64,000 nt of DNA from Cepaea nemoralis (lineage: Eukaryota; Mollusca; Gastropoda; Stylommatophora; Helicidae): contig JACEFZ010012596.1 of NCBI GenBank assembly GCA_014155875.1, positions 62,001 through 126,000 on the forward strand. Reading direction: 5' to 3'. The translations under genes were made by a program, and so were the position numbers. Numbering within the stretch: the first letter of the stretch is position 1; every line of letters starts with the position of its first letter. A model generated the notes under the pieces. It was not told the origin of the DNA. It searched no databases and saw only the letters and a list, made by a program, of their open reading frames with translations. This document shows, piece after piece, positions 52,030 to 63,344 of the stretch.

Positions 52030-53690
52030 AAATCAATCAATCAATCATGTGCCATGCCGGAAAGCATGGGCGGTCATGACTCGCCATTTCACTCGATCAC
52101 CAGTGTCGTGGATCAGCTCAGTGTTCCTGTCTCGTCCATGCCATGTGGCCAAGCCATCCAGGTATTTTCCTCTCGGTCTTCCTCTTGGTCTGTTCCCCTC
52201 GATCTTGCCAGTTGTCACTAAGTTCTCCAACCCATTTCTTCTCATAACATGTCCAAAAAATTTTGACTGTCTACGTCTAATTTCTCTAATCAGTCTACGA
52301 TGTTCATTTGTCTCCTGTAGTACTTGGTCATTGGTTTTTCTGTCTGTCCATGGTATTCTTTGCATTTTCCTCAGAAACCACATTTCTGCAGCCATCAGAT
52401 GCTTTTCAGCTTGACTGCTCATTGTCCAAGTTTCACATCCATACAAAAGAACAGGCTCTATGTATCCCCTCAACACTCTTTTTCTCATTTCAATTGCCAT
52501 CTTTTTATTGGTCAGAATGTTTTTCATCTTGCTAAAGGCTACTTTCGCCATGGCGATTCTTGTTCTAATCTCTTCAAGGCATCTCCCATCAGATGTTATA
52601 ACTGTTCCAAGATAATTGTACCGATTCACTTGTTGAAGAATATTTCCATTTACTCGTATATTACATTGTGGCACTTCTTCCTTCCTACTGACGACCATAA
52701 CCTGAGTCTTTTTACAATTTAATTCTAACCCCAGTTGCTCACTGTGTACAACAACCGCATCTACTAATTGTTGCAGGTCCTGCGCATTGTCTGCAATTAA
52801 TACTGTATCATCTGCATATCTAATGTTATTGATGTTTCGTCCTCCAATGCTGATTCCATTTATATCCTCTACATTTCTGAAAATATTTTCACTGTACAGG
52901 GAAAAAAGATCTGGAGACATCACACATCCCTGCCTAACACCTCTCTTAATTGGCTGATACTGTCCCACTTCATTATCAATCCTTATTGCAGCTTGTTGTT
53001 TCCAATATATGTTTTTTATAAGTCTAATGTCTTTCCCATCAATTTGTAGATCTGCAAGCATATCCACCATGCTGACATGTCTAACGCTATCAAAAGCCTT
53101 TGTATAGTCAATAAAGCAAAGATGTATATCCTTGTTTACTTCTATAGCACGTTCAATAACTGTTCGCAGCATATACACAGCATTTACTGTACCCTTTCCT
53201 TCTACAAACCCGCATTGTTCTTCCCCTATTTCAGGTTGTATCTTCTTCCTCATTCTTTGCATGATAATTCTTAGCAAAATCTTTGTGATGTGACTCATTA
53301 TACTAATTGTTCTATGTTGATCACATTCCAAGGTTCCTGATTTCTTTGGGATTGCAATAAATATAGAGTTACATAATTCAGGAGGTATATCTCCAGTATC
53401 ATATAATGTGTTCAGCAGTCTGGTGACTTGATCTATTCCAAATTCTTCTAAAGCTTTAATCATTTCTGTTGTGATGTTATCTGCACCGGGGGCCTTGCCA
53501 GCTTTCATATGCTTAAGAACATTTCGAACCTCCATCTCCAAAATTGGCGGTCCTTCATAATTAAATCTAATATCATACTGTTCGTCTCTGTTATCATCAT
53601 AAAGGTGTTTCACATAATCTGTCCATACCTGTAGAATCTGGTCTTTTTCTATTATGATTTTGCCATCTTCAGTTTTTAGACACCGTTTTA
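52030..53690 (-). mobile_element. RTE-type LINE, best-preserved copy
   Basis: 5'-truncated in the endonuclease-RT linker (about 53690). The 3' tail is (TTGA)n: plus-strand AATCAATCAATCAATCATG at 52031-52049. It carries a 522-codon open frame and so is the youngest RTE here. Two other RTE fragments abut it on both sides in the same orientation. Confidence 0.9.
52045..53613 (-). CDS. RTE reverse transcriptase, 522-codon open frame
   Basis: RT motifs in order: KAGKAPGADNITTEM (about 37-51), SIFIAIPKKSGTLECDQHRT, EEQCGFVEGKGTVNAVYMLR, LCFIDYTKAFDSVRH (first catalytic Asp), IKRGVRQGCVMSPDLFS, NNIRYADDTVLIADN (catalytic YADD intact), LELNCKKTQVMVVSRKEE, YNYLGTVITSDGRCLEEIRT and the RTE C-terminus KIEGNRPRGRPRGKYLDGLA. 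The N-terminal endonuclease is lost by truncation; the frame really continues upstream to about 53690 without a start. It would reverse transcribe the LINE RNA, but the copy cannot nick DNA. Confidence 0.9.
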   Translation of the reverse strand: MKHLYDDNRDEQYDIRFNYEGPPILEMEVRNVLKHMKAGKAPGADNITTEMIKALEEFGIDQVTRLLNTLYDTGDIPPELCNSIFIAIPKKSGTLECDQHRTISIMSHITKILLRIIMQRMRKKIQPEIGEEQCGFVEGKGTVNAVYMLRTVIERAIEVNKDIHLCFIDYTKAFDSVRHVSMVDMLADLQIDGKDIRLIKNIYWKQQAAIRIDNEVGQYQPIKRGVRQGCVMSPDLFSLYSENIFRNVEDINGISIGGRNINNIRYADDTVLIADNAQDLQQLVDAVVVHSEQLGLELNCKKTQVMVVSRKEEVPQCNIRVNGNILQQVNRYNYLGTVITSDGRCLEEIRTRIAMAKVAFSKMKNILTNKKMAIEMRKRVLRGYIEPVLLYGCETWTMSSQAEKHLMAAEMWFLRKMQRIPWTDRKTNDQVLQETNEHRRLIREIRRRQSKFFGHVMRRNGLENLVTTGKIEGNRPRGRPRGKYLDGLATWHGRDRNTELIHDTGDRVKWRVMTAHAFRHGT

Positions 53691-54195
53691 AATGACATCT
53701 TTTTATTGGTCAGTGTGTTTTCCATCTTACAAATGGCTACCTTCGCCATGGCGATTCGTATTCTAATCTCTTCGAGATATTTCCCATCAGATGTTATGAC
53801 TGTTCCGAGATAATTGTACCGATTCACGCGCTTGAGAAAATTAACATTTACTTGTACAATACATTCCGGTATTTCCTTCTTCCTAGTGACAATCGTATTA
53901 TGTGTATTCTTACAATTCAATTGTAACATTAGTTGTTCACTGTCTGCAACGACCGCACCTACTAAATGTTGCAGATCCTGTTAATTGTCTGTAATCAATA
54001 CTGTTTCATCCTCATATCTCATTTACTGATGTTTCTTCCTCCGATGATGATTCCTTTCATATATTCTACATTTCTGAAAATATTTTCACTGGACACGGAA
54101 AAAGATCTGAAGACATTACACATCCCTGTCTCACACCTCTCTTATTAGGTTGATATTGTCCTACTTCACTGTCATGAAATGCAGCCTTTACTTCC
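53690..54195 (-). mobile_element. RTE-type LINE fragment, RT thumb region
   Basis: The frame 53669-53929 has LQLNCKNTHNTIVTRKKE and NRYNYLGTVITSDGKYLEEI. Upstream to 54195 the palm region is present with frame breaks. The junction at 53690 with the next copy lies inside both elements, so neither has its own end there. Confidence 0.75.
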
Positions 54196-55887
54196 CAGAA
54201 CAATTTTCGGTTCACCATGTAGAGAAGTTACAGAAGAACAAATGCAATTCTCTATAATAAAGGAGGAGAAATGGAAGACAGAACAATCAGGCCTGCACAC
54301 ATAGAGGCATAAAATGTTGTAGCAAAAGGAACCCATTCAACTGTGAAGTGTCAGAACAGATGGCTGCTGGCCACTAAAACAGGACAGTGGGAATGGCAAT
54401 AAACCCAGAATGAAATCACACAGACAGTCCAGTGTAAAGGTGTTACATGTCAAACTGATAATTACACCCCACTGGAGGGCAGACTGAAACTGAGCTGGGC
54501 CTGGCAACTCAAAATCGCCCAGGTGTGAACAACATTGACACAGGGAGAGATAATAGCCCCAGGGCTGTAAACAAGCCCCGTCCACTCTGACTGGCAGACT
54601 CAGGAATGTGTGAAAACAGATCTGATAAGGCAAGTAACACTGGGCCTGTGGACTTTGTACCAGACAGAGAGGAGCAAGGTGTGATGGCCAGTTTGCAGTG
54701 ATAATTGCAATTAACGTCAGGGGGAGATAAGAAGAATTTATGACTGGAATTCCTGGGAGATAAGTGTCTACTGCTAGGCTAGGTATAAAAACCCATGCTA
54801 GACCTGTTCCCTTTAGATTAAGTCTGACTTCAGAACAGGTAGGCCCCCAGCTCGTTTTGTAGTCATATGTATGATTCTTATGTTGCTAGATTTCACTAGG
54901 AGAATTAATTCTTAGTAACTAGTCAAGTTTTAGATGTATGTACTGATTTTCAGTCTATATCTGATCTAGGTTATTTCAAGAACTATCTTTGGCGTAGGTT
55001 ACTTGAGTGTTCTTTCTAAGTTCTGTGTTCAATATCATTGTGCTTCATGTATTACTCTTCTGAGAAGTAGAAACTTGTGAAAGGCAGATCTTGTCTAGAT
55101 ATACTTGAGGTGTCGTAGCAGATGCTTGCCATTTCTTTCTAAACTAGACTAGTCTCTTTTTGGTGTGTGCATTTGGTTGTACCGAATATAGTCAACTGAC
55201 TATTTCTTTAATTCTTACCACAGCAGTAACTAAGTGGTGACTAAACCGGACAGGATCAGCAATATGGCTGGTCTGTGTGGTCACTTCAATTAGACTTGTT
55301 GTATATCTCATTTTGTAGGTATACAATATTATTACTCATTAATAATGCCTTATGCTATTATGTTGAGTATCATTATATGTCTATCTTGAAGTAATATAAT
55401 TTATGTATATCGGAGGTTGATATAGTTGAATTGTCATATGCATAATTTGGGTATATGTTCTGTAACATATATGGAAACTATGTTTCCCAGTTTGTTGTAG
55501 ACAAGGATATTACTTCCCTTTTGCATTCATATTTCGTATGTAAGTATAATCTTATATGCCATTTTTTATTCACATACCTTAGGTTTATTTGATGTGATTT
55601 GTCATATGGTAACTCACTAAGAATAAATTGGTGTTGTGCTATTGTGGTCGCATGGACACACTGGCCATCGATTATGTTGGAAACGGAGGTGTAATGGTAC
55701 ATACATTACCCACAGTTGGTATGGGGTATATGGTGCTAAACCTTTTTCATCATATGGTGGAGGGTAATTCACGGAAGTCTGGCGCAGATACTGGGCACGG
55801 CTTGTAAGCCCGGATGATCAGTCATTATTATAATACCATTACCGACCCTGTGAGCTGCTAAACTAACTATGGACGGAGCGGCTGTAC
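54196..55887. other. No gene seen
   Basis: Contains GGTATAAAAACCC at about 54782, a TATA-like box, and otherwise unassigned sequence. Open frames are short and not gene-like. Confidence 0.4.
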
Positions 55888-56118
55888 TGTAACAGTAGTG
55901 GAGTACTGGGGTATTATTAGGATCTAGTGGGAAACAGCTACAGCACGATTGAGCATTGGGACTGAAAGCGAGGAGAGATGCTCAATCGTGACGTAGTGGG
56001 TTGTCTGGGGGCAGTCAACATCCCGCCTGAGAACTGGGAAGAAGCCATGTTGTCATCGTGAAGAAAATAAACAGTCTTTGTATTAAAACCAAGTGTTGTT
56101 AGTCTGTACTCTGTTACA
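55888..56118 (+). mobile_element. Solo LTR (231 bp) with 4-bp target duplication
   Basis: Ends TGTAACAG and CTGTTACA are perfect 8-bp inverted termini; GTAC is duplicated at 55884-55887 and 56119-56122. A polyadenylation signal AATAAA is at about 56068, 50 bp before the right end, which suggests plus orientation. The small LTR size fits compact Gypsy-type elements. No internal region remains. Confidence 0.8.
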
Positions 56119-56122
56119 GTAC

Positions 56123-57050
56123 GACAGAATTTCTGTATTAGCGACATGGACATGGGCGGCAGAAATGTAATAATTACAGGCGTGTGAGACAATGGAAAAG
56201 CCCGCCCCAGACTTAGACCGTAGGACAGAGATATGGAGGAGAAGGAGGATGGTGAACGCAGTAGAGCTGGAAGATACACTTTGCCAGATTGGTCATTGTA
56301 TATGTTTGTGTTATGATATGTTTACTTAGGATTGCGCTGATGTAGAACTAGATATAACACATTCTTGACTTTCTTTCAAGCTCTCACAAGGAGCACCTAT
56401 GTTATAGATCTCAAGAACGAGTGACTGACTAGGTAGTGTCAGGACTGACAGGAATAGTCAGAATACCGGCAAGCTGTTTTTAGTCTACTGGAGAGTGGGG
56501 ATCTGGACCACAGATCCAGATAGTTCAAGTAAAAGTTATGTAATGTTTGTCATCAATATCAATATGTATATGATTTCATCATCCTCATATTGACAACCAT
56601 CATATGTCTATTGTTATGATTAGTAAATAAATGTTGTAGTATTGTAACTCATAGTTCTGTCATTATATTTTTTCCAATTGTGCATACGTGTTGTGTGTGT
56701 ACATTGGTGGGGGTTCACTTAGACACCAAGGAAGGGAGCAGTCAGGGAGAAAAACCTGCACTTGAATTATTGTCTTTACACTTTAATTCAGACTTAAAAA
56801 TCTATCCTAGCTAACCTTCTCTTTCCCATTCCTTGGCGAATATTCAGCACAGTTCATTTCAATTTTGTAACGAGCCACTTGGAGCTGTACGTTGGACATT
56901 CATGGGCTTAATCTGTAGTTCAGCCATATAGATTTTGTCCTTAGTCAGTTTCTGACTATTTGGGGTTGCTCGCCAGTAACTAATACTTTTATCTAGCCGG
57001 TGGGGCACCCCGACTTATGACATTCACTACCAATTATATGGCAGCTTGTT
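56123..57050. other. No gene seen
   Basis: Unassigned sequence with AATAAATG at about 56625 and GGTGGGGGTTCAC at about 56707. I considered an LTR plus primer site here but could not support it. Confidence 0.4.
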
Positions 57051-58285
57051 AATTCCAATATATGTTTATTTTACAAGTCTAAGGTCTTTCCTATCAATTT
57101 GTAGATCTGCAAGCATTTCTGTCATGTTGACATGTCTTACCTTATCGAAAGCCTTTGTGTAGTCAATAAAGCAAAGGTTTAGGTATTTGTTTACTTCTAC
57201 AGAACGTTCAATCAATGTTCGCAAGATATATACAGCATTTTCTGTAACCTTGCCTTCTACAAAGCCATATTGTTCTTCTCCTATTTCAGGTTGTATTTTC
57301 TTCCTAACTCTTTGCATGATAAATATTAGCAAAATCTTCGTGATGTGGCTCATTATTACTAATTGTTCGATGTTGATAACATTCTAAGGCTCCTGATTTC
57401 TTCGGGATTGCAATAAAGTAGAATAACATAATTCAGGAGGTATATCTCCAGCATAATATATTGCGTTCAGAAGTCTGGTGACCTGGTCTATTTCATATTC
57501 TTCTAAGGCATTGATCATTTCTGTTGTGATATTATCTGGACCCAGGTCTTGCCAGTTTGTATATGGTTAAGAGCATTCTGAACTTCCATCTTCAAAATTG
57601 ATGGTCCTTCATTAATATTCTGAAGATCATACTGTTCTTCTCTTGTATTATCATACAGGTTTGTCACATAATCTGACACGCTTGTAAAATCTGATCTTTT
57701 TCTATTCTGATTTTGCCATATTTGGCAATCCGTTGATGTGTATGATCTTTTGTTATTGATATCATTAATTCTTGTGTGCATCAGTTTGGTTTTCCGTGTG
57801 TTGTGTTGGTTTTTAATTTCCTTGCAGTTTTCGTCAAGCCATGTTTCTTTTTGCCTCTGCATAGTTTCCTAATTCTTCTGTGAATCTCTTCATATTTTTC
57901 ATGATTATTTTTGTTATTTCTTCTTATTTCGATTACTTTTAAGATGCTTTCCGTCATCCATTTCTTCCGTCCCATTATCTTTGCTTTTGGGACGGTTGTT
58001 TCTGCAACTTGGTTGACTGATTTCTTTTATATGTCACATTGGTCGCTGACATCTTGAAATAATATTTCCATATCGGACAATGCATCAAATGTGTTCTTTA
58101 CCTCTACGTTGAATTTATCTTGTATCTGCTCACTCTTCAGCACACATAGATCAAAGTGCGTGTTTCTTATTGTATATTTGCCTGTCTTTAATGTTATATG
58201 TATATTGCTTATGATTAATCTATGGTCGCTGTAGCAGTCTGCGCTTGGTATAGTTTTTGCGACTTTAACTGTAGTGATTACGAAA
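57050..58285 (-). mobile_element. RTE-type LINE fragment, endonuclease end to RT start
   Basis: The minus strand carries the endonuclease end (IPSADCYSDHRLIISN near 58245-58200), the linker (57781-57975, GRKKWMTESILKVIEIRR) and RT (57066-57353, EEQYGFVEGKVTENAVYILR and FIDYTKAFDKVRHVNM). Both ends truncated; several breaks. Confidence 0.8.
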
Positions 58286-58519
58286 TGCTCAATGACTCAT
58301 ATCCACATGTCGTCACATGTATAACGCACGTTCTCAAAACATTTACTTCATCTTGTTTGCTGGTGTCAGTGCCATATGTTCTTAATACTAATAGACACTA
58401 TTACACAATATTTCAAAGTTATAACCCAGAATAGTTGAACAGGGTACGTATCGTTGTTATTCATTGTGTTATTACGTCATTGCGGAGACGGCACCTGATT
58501 GATTGATTGATTGAATTGT

Positions 58520-58770
58520 CGGGGAGTCTTGTGGCGAAGTGGTCAAGCCGTCTAACTCGGGCTCCGAAGGTTGTGGGTTCGATTCCTGGCCGCGTCCTTC
58601 GGTTCAAGAATGCATTTTTTTCCTGAGACTCCTGGGGTCATCGCTGGAGCTACGGAGTTCGTGCTTTGTGCGACGCTTTCGGCAGTTCGCTGCTGGAAAG
58701 AGACTGAGCCACACATGGGATAAAAAACCGGTGCAATGAAGTCGACCTTTTAAGCGACTTTTTCATTGTT
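58520..58770 (+). mobile_element. tRNA-derived SINE, third family
   Basis: The head TCTTGTGGCGAAGTGGTCAA contains an A box, and GTGGGTTCGATTCCTGG a B box, about 35 bp later. The body contains GAGCTACGGAGTTCGTGC at 58650-58667, the short core also found in the SINE at 9223 and in LINE leaders. No clear target duplication. Confidence 0.75.
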
Positions 58771-58892
58771 TGTTCGTACTTCTGGGATGAGACACAACCA
58801 GTGAAATATATTTCTCATTTTACATGTTCATTTAAAGAGAAACGTATGTATCGGATTAGGTTTGCAGTGTATTTATACAAATCCCAATCAAG

Positions 58893-59340
58893 TGCTTGCC
58901 GACTGGCGTGGGCGATCATCCATCTCCACATTTTGCTATCATCCATAGTATGTATACATTTGTTTGATAAATCTCTTCCGTGCCATAACACAAGTTAGTT
59001 AGCTGCATATCCTTTACAGGACGTCGCAGTCAACCCAGCATTTTGTTTGCTTGTGTTTTCTTGGCAACTTTACGTTCAGTAGTTTTCCATTGTTTTCTAA
59101 ACGACAGGCACTCATACTATTTTATGAACTAAAACTACAAGGCAGTCTGCTGCCAAATGTCAGCAACTGTGTTTCGAACGCGGTATGCGGGATTACGAAA
59201 TATGTCCGTAATCTGTTCGATACAAAGTCGACACAAGACTGTCAATAACTTTTCCTCGCTGTCGTTCTCTGTCTCTCTTTCCACAAATCTGTTTAGTTGT
59301 CACAACATGCTCTAGTTTTTGTCTTCTCAAATGTGACCAA
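58893..59340 (-). mobile_element. RTE-type LINE 3' fragment split by a SINE
   Basis: GCCGACTGGCGTGGGCGATC and CACAAGACTGTCAA, CTTTCCACAAATCTG match 27636-27912. The two halves are separated by the SINE at 58995-59230. Confidence 0.6.
58995..59230 (-). mobile_element. SINE with RTE-like tail, nested in a LINE end
   Basis: Target duplication ACACAAG at 58988-58994 and 59231-59237. The minus strand has B-box-like GCGTTCGAAACAC, then AACAATGGAAAACTACTG, AAAGTTGCCAAGAAAAC and GTCCTGTAAAGGATATGC, ending with CAGCTAACTAA. It is the same family as 5303-5549 but with a CTAA tail instead of poly-A. Confidence 0.8.
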
Positions 59341-59705
59341 AATATCAATGCCAATAAATCTCATATGACCAAAATATCAATGCCAATAAATCTCATAATA
59401 TGACCAAAATAGCAATACCAATGAATCTCGTAATGTGACCAAAATATCAATGCCAATAAATCTCATAATATGACAAAATAGCAATACCAATGAATCTCGC
59501 AATGTGACAAAAATATCAATGCCAATGAATCTCGTAATGTGACCAAAATATCAATGCCAATAAATCTCATAATATGACCAAAATAGCAATACCAATGAAC
59601 CTCACAATGTGACCAAAATATCAATGCCAATGAACCTCATAATGTGACCAAAATATCAATGCCAATGAATCTCATTATGTGGCCAAACTATCAATACCAA
59701 TGAAT
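59325..59705. repeat. Tandem repeat, about 33-bp unit
   Basis: About eleven units of TGACCAAAATATCAATGCC plus AATGAATCTCATAATG, with an alternating variant (TAGCAATACC). The higher-order alternation suggests growth by two-unit steps. Confidence 0.85.
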
Positions 59706-60122
59706 AGCAGCGATACCTTGTTCAACTATGCTGGGTTAAAACCGGGAAATATTGTGTAATTGTATCTATTAGTAGTAAGAACGGATTGCGAAATAGAAAT
59801 GATGCAGGTGACAAATTTATTGAATTTTGCACAGACAATGAGTTAACGATAGCCAACACACTTTTTAAACAACACCCAAGACGACTCTTCACATGGAAGT
59901 CCCCGAACAGTACTATCAACAACTAGACAGATTATATTTATTGTAATACAAAGAAGATGAGATCAAACATAACATCGGCAAAAACCCTACGAAGTGCAGA
60001 CTGTGATACAGATCACCAGTTATTAGAAGCAGATTTGAAAGTAAACCTCAGCAAGCTTACCCGAGGAACCAAGACCACTTTGTTTTGATCTTACAAAAAT
60101 ACCAGATGCATACAACGTAAAA

Positions 60123-60280
60123 GTGAAGCGTTGTTTTGGGGTCTTGATGTCTATACAGGAGGAAATGACACCTGACGAACTGATAGAACAAGCTAGAGAT
60201 ATCTTGATAACAGCAGCCAAAGATTTAATTCCGACCAAGACTAAGCAACATAAACCATGGATTACACCAGACATGTTAGA
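60123..60280 (+). pseudogene. RTE linker fragment before a (CA)n tract
   Basis: LMSIQEEMTPDELIEQARDI and KDLIPTKTKQHKPWITPDML, a typical endonuclease-RT linker of RTE elements, runs into the CA microsatellite. Confidence 0.65.
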
Positions 60281-60281
60281 A

Positions 60282-60344
<63 letters not shown>

Positions 60345-60367
60345 CACACACACACACACACACACAA
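60282..60367. repeat. (CA)n microsatellite
   Basis: About 43 CA units with one CG/CT interruption, inside the LINE coding region, so it expanded after the copy was dead. Confidence 0.95.
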
Positions 60368-60548
60368 ACCAGCGAAGGGAACTGAAAGAGAAAGGAGGAG
60401 AAACCGATAACAGTAGAATGAAGAATAAATCTTTGACACGAGAAATAAGAAAGAACACAAGATTGGACAAGAATCTATATATAAAAGATTGTTGTATTAA
60501 ACTATAGCAATATCATAAGAATGGAAGAGATTACGAAATGTTCAAAAA

Positions 60549-60959
60549 ATGAAGTTATTGACAAGAAATGTTCAACCTCTATTAAATGTTATCTGTGACC
60601 AGTTGGGAAATATCTTAACAGAATCTAGACAAATTCTAGAAAGATGGCAGGAATACTGCATTGGAATGCATGATATGAATGATTGTGAGGATGTGAATGG
60701 GATACATGAACGAATGACAGCTGAGACAGAACATGAACTCTCATTAGATGAAATTTCATGGGCAATAAAGAAACTGAAGAATGGTAAATCGCCTGGATGT
60801 GATGAACTAATTAAAGCGGGAGAACAAGAAAGCATACAAATCTATCACGCATTATGTAAAAAGATATGGAAATATGGTATATGGCCAAAAGATTGGAAGA
60901 GAACTATCTTGATTCCAATACCAAAACAAGTGCAACCTGAAAGTATGCACCAACTATAG
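60549..60959 (+). pseudogene. RTE RT N-terminal fragment
   Basis: 136 codons with LSLDEISWAIKKLKNGKSPG and WKRTILIPIPKQVQPES, the first RT blocks. Ends in a stop at 60959; the next block continues as LMSHASKILLKIIMRRLREK in another frame. Confidence 0.75.
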
Positions 60960-61262
60960 AACTGTTGCCCTGATGAGTCATGCAAGTAAAATTCTATTAA
61001 AAATCATAATGCGAAGACTTCGTGAGAAAATGGAAGAAGAGATTAACGTGGTTCAATCTGGATTTCGACGATAAAGAGGATCAAGAGGTCAAATACTCAC
61101 ATGCGTTTAATAATATAGAAGTGCAGAGAATTAATGTAAACCTATTCTAGTGTTTTGTGGATTATTCAAAGGCATTTGACTGTGTACAACATCAGAAACT
61201 TTCGGAAATAATGAGGAATATGGGCTTTTCATCGCACGTAGTATAACTCATAAAAATACTCT

Positions 61263-62059
61263 ATCTAGACCAGTGTTTCCCAACGTGGGGCCCACGCCCC
61301 ATAGGGGGGCAATTCGATTGTTAAGGGGGGCATTTCGAAAATGAAAGAAATCGGCTGGATATAACAAAACGGGGAGACTTGAGACTGAAGTTAACTAAAT
61401 TTGAACCTGACATACCTCTTTGCAGCAAGCATCAAACACAAGGATCTCACTAAATTTCAATAATTACTAATAATTAAAATAATTTAGAAACATCTTTCAT
61501 TAAAATTATTTTGTACTTGAATTTCAGTTCTCATTATATGTTTTGAAAATTTACTTTCTGTGTTTGGTCAGTAATTTCCTAGTGATTTCTTCCTAGAACC
61601 TATCGGTCTTTTGGCTAGGATCGGGTGCATTTGCTGATCTCCCCCCAGTAGTGCGCTGGTCGGGGGCCGGGATGATCAAATAAAAACCCATCACATATCT
61701 TCACCTTAGATGTGGACCACTGTGGGCAATGGCTCACAGTGAGACTAAGGGTCCACACAAAAAAGGGGGAGGCGGGGGAACCAGCTTGTCTGGGGTAACC
61801 GCCAAACAAAAAACAAAAAAAATGCACCCAACACAACCGACACACAGGGACGCGGGACCTGGGGGGGGGGGATCTCTGGCCCCTCTGAGAACCGTGAGCC
61901 CTTTTAAAAAAATAATTCAAGTTTCTTTAGTAAACATTTCAATTTTTGAATATTAAAAATGATGCATATGTTGGGGGTGGGGGGGGGGGGGGGATAAGAA
62001 TTTTAGAAAGGCTTAGGTGGGGCATAGCACAAAAAAGGTTGGGAAACACTGATCTAGAC
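61263..62059. mobile_element. hAT-type element (781 bp) with perfect 8-bp target duplication
   Basis: Element 61271-62051 with ends CAGTGTTTCCCAACGTGGGG and AAGGTTGGGAAACACTG. ATCTAGAC is duplicated at 61263-61270 and 62052-62059. No transposase. Contains G runs near both ends and an internal stretch at 61603-61780 that may be another insertion (see findings). Confidence 0.9.
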
Positions 62060-62526
62060 CAACTAGCAGCGGTTAGAATAGATTGCGTGACATCAGATTG
62101 GTTTGACATAAAGTAATAAGTCCGTCAGGGATGTGTGCTGTCCCCCTATTTGTTTATCCTGTACGCGAAAAGAATAATGAGAAATGTCAGAGATGATATG
62201 ATGCCCTAAATATCGGTGATCATGAAATATCAGAGATTCAATATGCTGATGATACAGTATTACTATCCACATCGCAGAATGGTATATAAAACCTAATGAC
62301 CTCAACCCAAAAGAATAGTGAAAATAACAACTTATATCTTAACATAGCAAAAACAAAGATAATGCATACAAACAAAACTACTTTCGAGAAAGAAATATAT
62401 GTTGATGAGGACAAATTGGTGGTTTTGGACAATTTTGAATATCTTGGGATCATTGATTACCAACAATGGTGATACAATGAAAGGAATTAAAGACGAATAT
62501 ATATTGCTCTTCAAAGACTAAAACAA

Positions 62527-63067
62527 TTGAATAAATTATGGAGTGGGACAGACAGCACTACAGAAATTAGATTTTCAAGAGCATGCATCTTTCCCATTGC
62601 AACATACGCCTGTGAGACCTGGACACTTACTAAACAAGCTGAACAGCGCATATATGCCTTTGAATACAAATGTTATAGACGGGTTCTAAAAATATCTTGG
62701 ATACAGAAAAGAACAAATGCATCCATACTTCAAGTGCTGAATATTGAAGCAGGTTAGCTATTGAAGACGATAAAACAAAGAAAAAGTGAAATATTTTGGT
62801 TACTTGAAACGTTATGAAAATTTGGAAGGAACAGTCATGGAGGTGTATATGCCTGGGAAGAGAGGAAGAAGAAGGCCAAAGAGAAGATGGGTGCAGGATG
62901 TGGCGGATGATCTCCAGATGGGTGTATCGGACGCGGACATCTTGCTTATGATCGTTTTCCGGAAGGTTGTTATGGGAGCGAGGTTCTGCAAAGGACATGC
63001 TACTGAAAGAGTGAGTGAATGCATATTAAGAACAGTTGGCACGACGCCAGCAAACAAGCTGAAGTAA
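62527..63067 (+). pseudogene. RTE thumb and C-terminal fragment
   Basis: 62527-62757: IATYACETWTLTKQAEQRIY and FEYKCYRRVLKISWIQKRTN. 62786-63067: GTVMEVYMPGKRGRRRPKRR, WVQDVADDLQMGVSDADI and GHATERVSE, a typical RTE C-terminus. One frame change near 62760. Confidence 0.8.
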
Positions 63068-63104
63068 TGTTTTGAGACATGTGGATATGAGTCATTGAAG
63101 CATT

Positions 63105-63265
63105 TCGTTATCACTGCAGAAGTTAAATTAAGGCTTTTAAGCTTAACTGTTGCATACAATTTCTTAGAATATCGGGGACCAATAAAAAGGAAAATATTGA
63201 ATGTCTATAAGATCTTAACACTGAAGAAACCTGGTTCTTTTACAAAAAGTAAAGGGCTTCTTTTC
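63105..63265 (+). repeat. Dispersed segment shared with 51320-51480
   Basis: Same sequence as the segment at 51320-51480 in opposite orientation; conserved peptide LRLLSLTVA and RKILNVYKI. Immediately downstream of an RTE end, as in the other copy. Confidence 0.6.
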
Positions 63266-63344
63266 ACACCATGTTGTTGTTAACAATGTAAGAGATACAA
63301 TCAACATTACTGAAAGGGTGTTTACAGGCTAAGATTCAGCTGCT

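Larger units (their letters stand above)
59730..63070 (+). mobile_element. RTE-type LINE, third subfamily, with nested hAT element
   Basis: Plus strand. Endonuclease tail (GLRNRNDAGDKFIEFCTDNE, HPRRLFTWKSPN), linker, RT (60549-60959, KKLKNGKSPGCDE; 61080-61260, VDYSKAFDCVQHQKL region; 62100-62300, EIQYADDTVLLSTS in shifted frames) and C-terminus (62527-63067, LFPIATYACETWTLTKQAEQ then GKRGRRRPKRRWVQDVADDL). Stops throughout. Interrupted at 61271-62051 by a hAT element. Confidence 0.8.

Noticed and set aside
56399..56702. LTR-like segment TGTTATAG…GTGTACA followed by GGTGGGGGTTCAC
   Set aside because: No second LTR, no target duplication, and no retroelement coding sequence follows.
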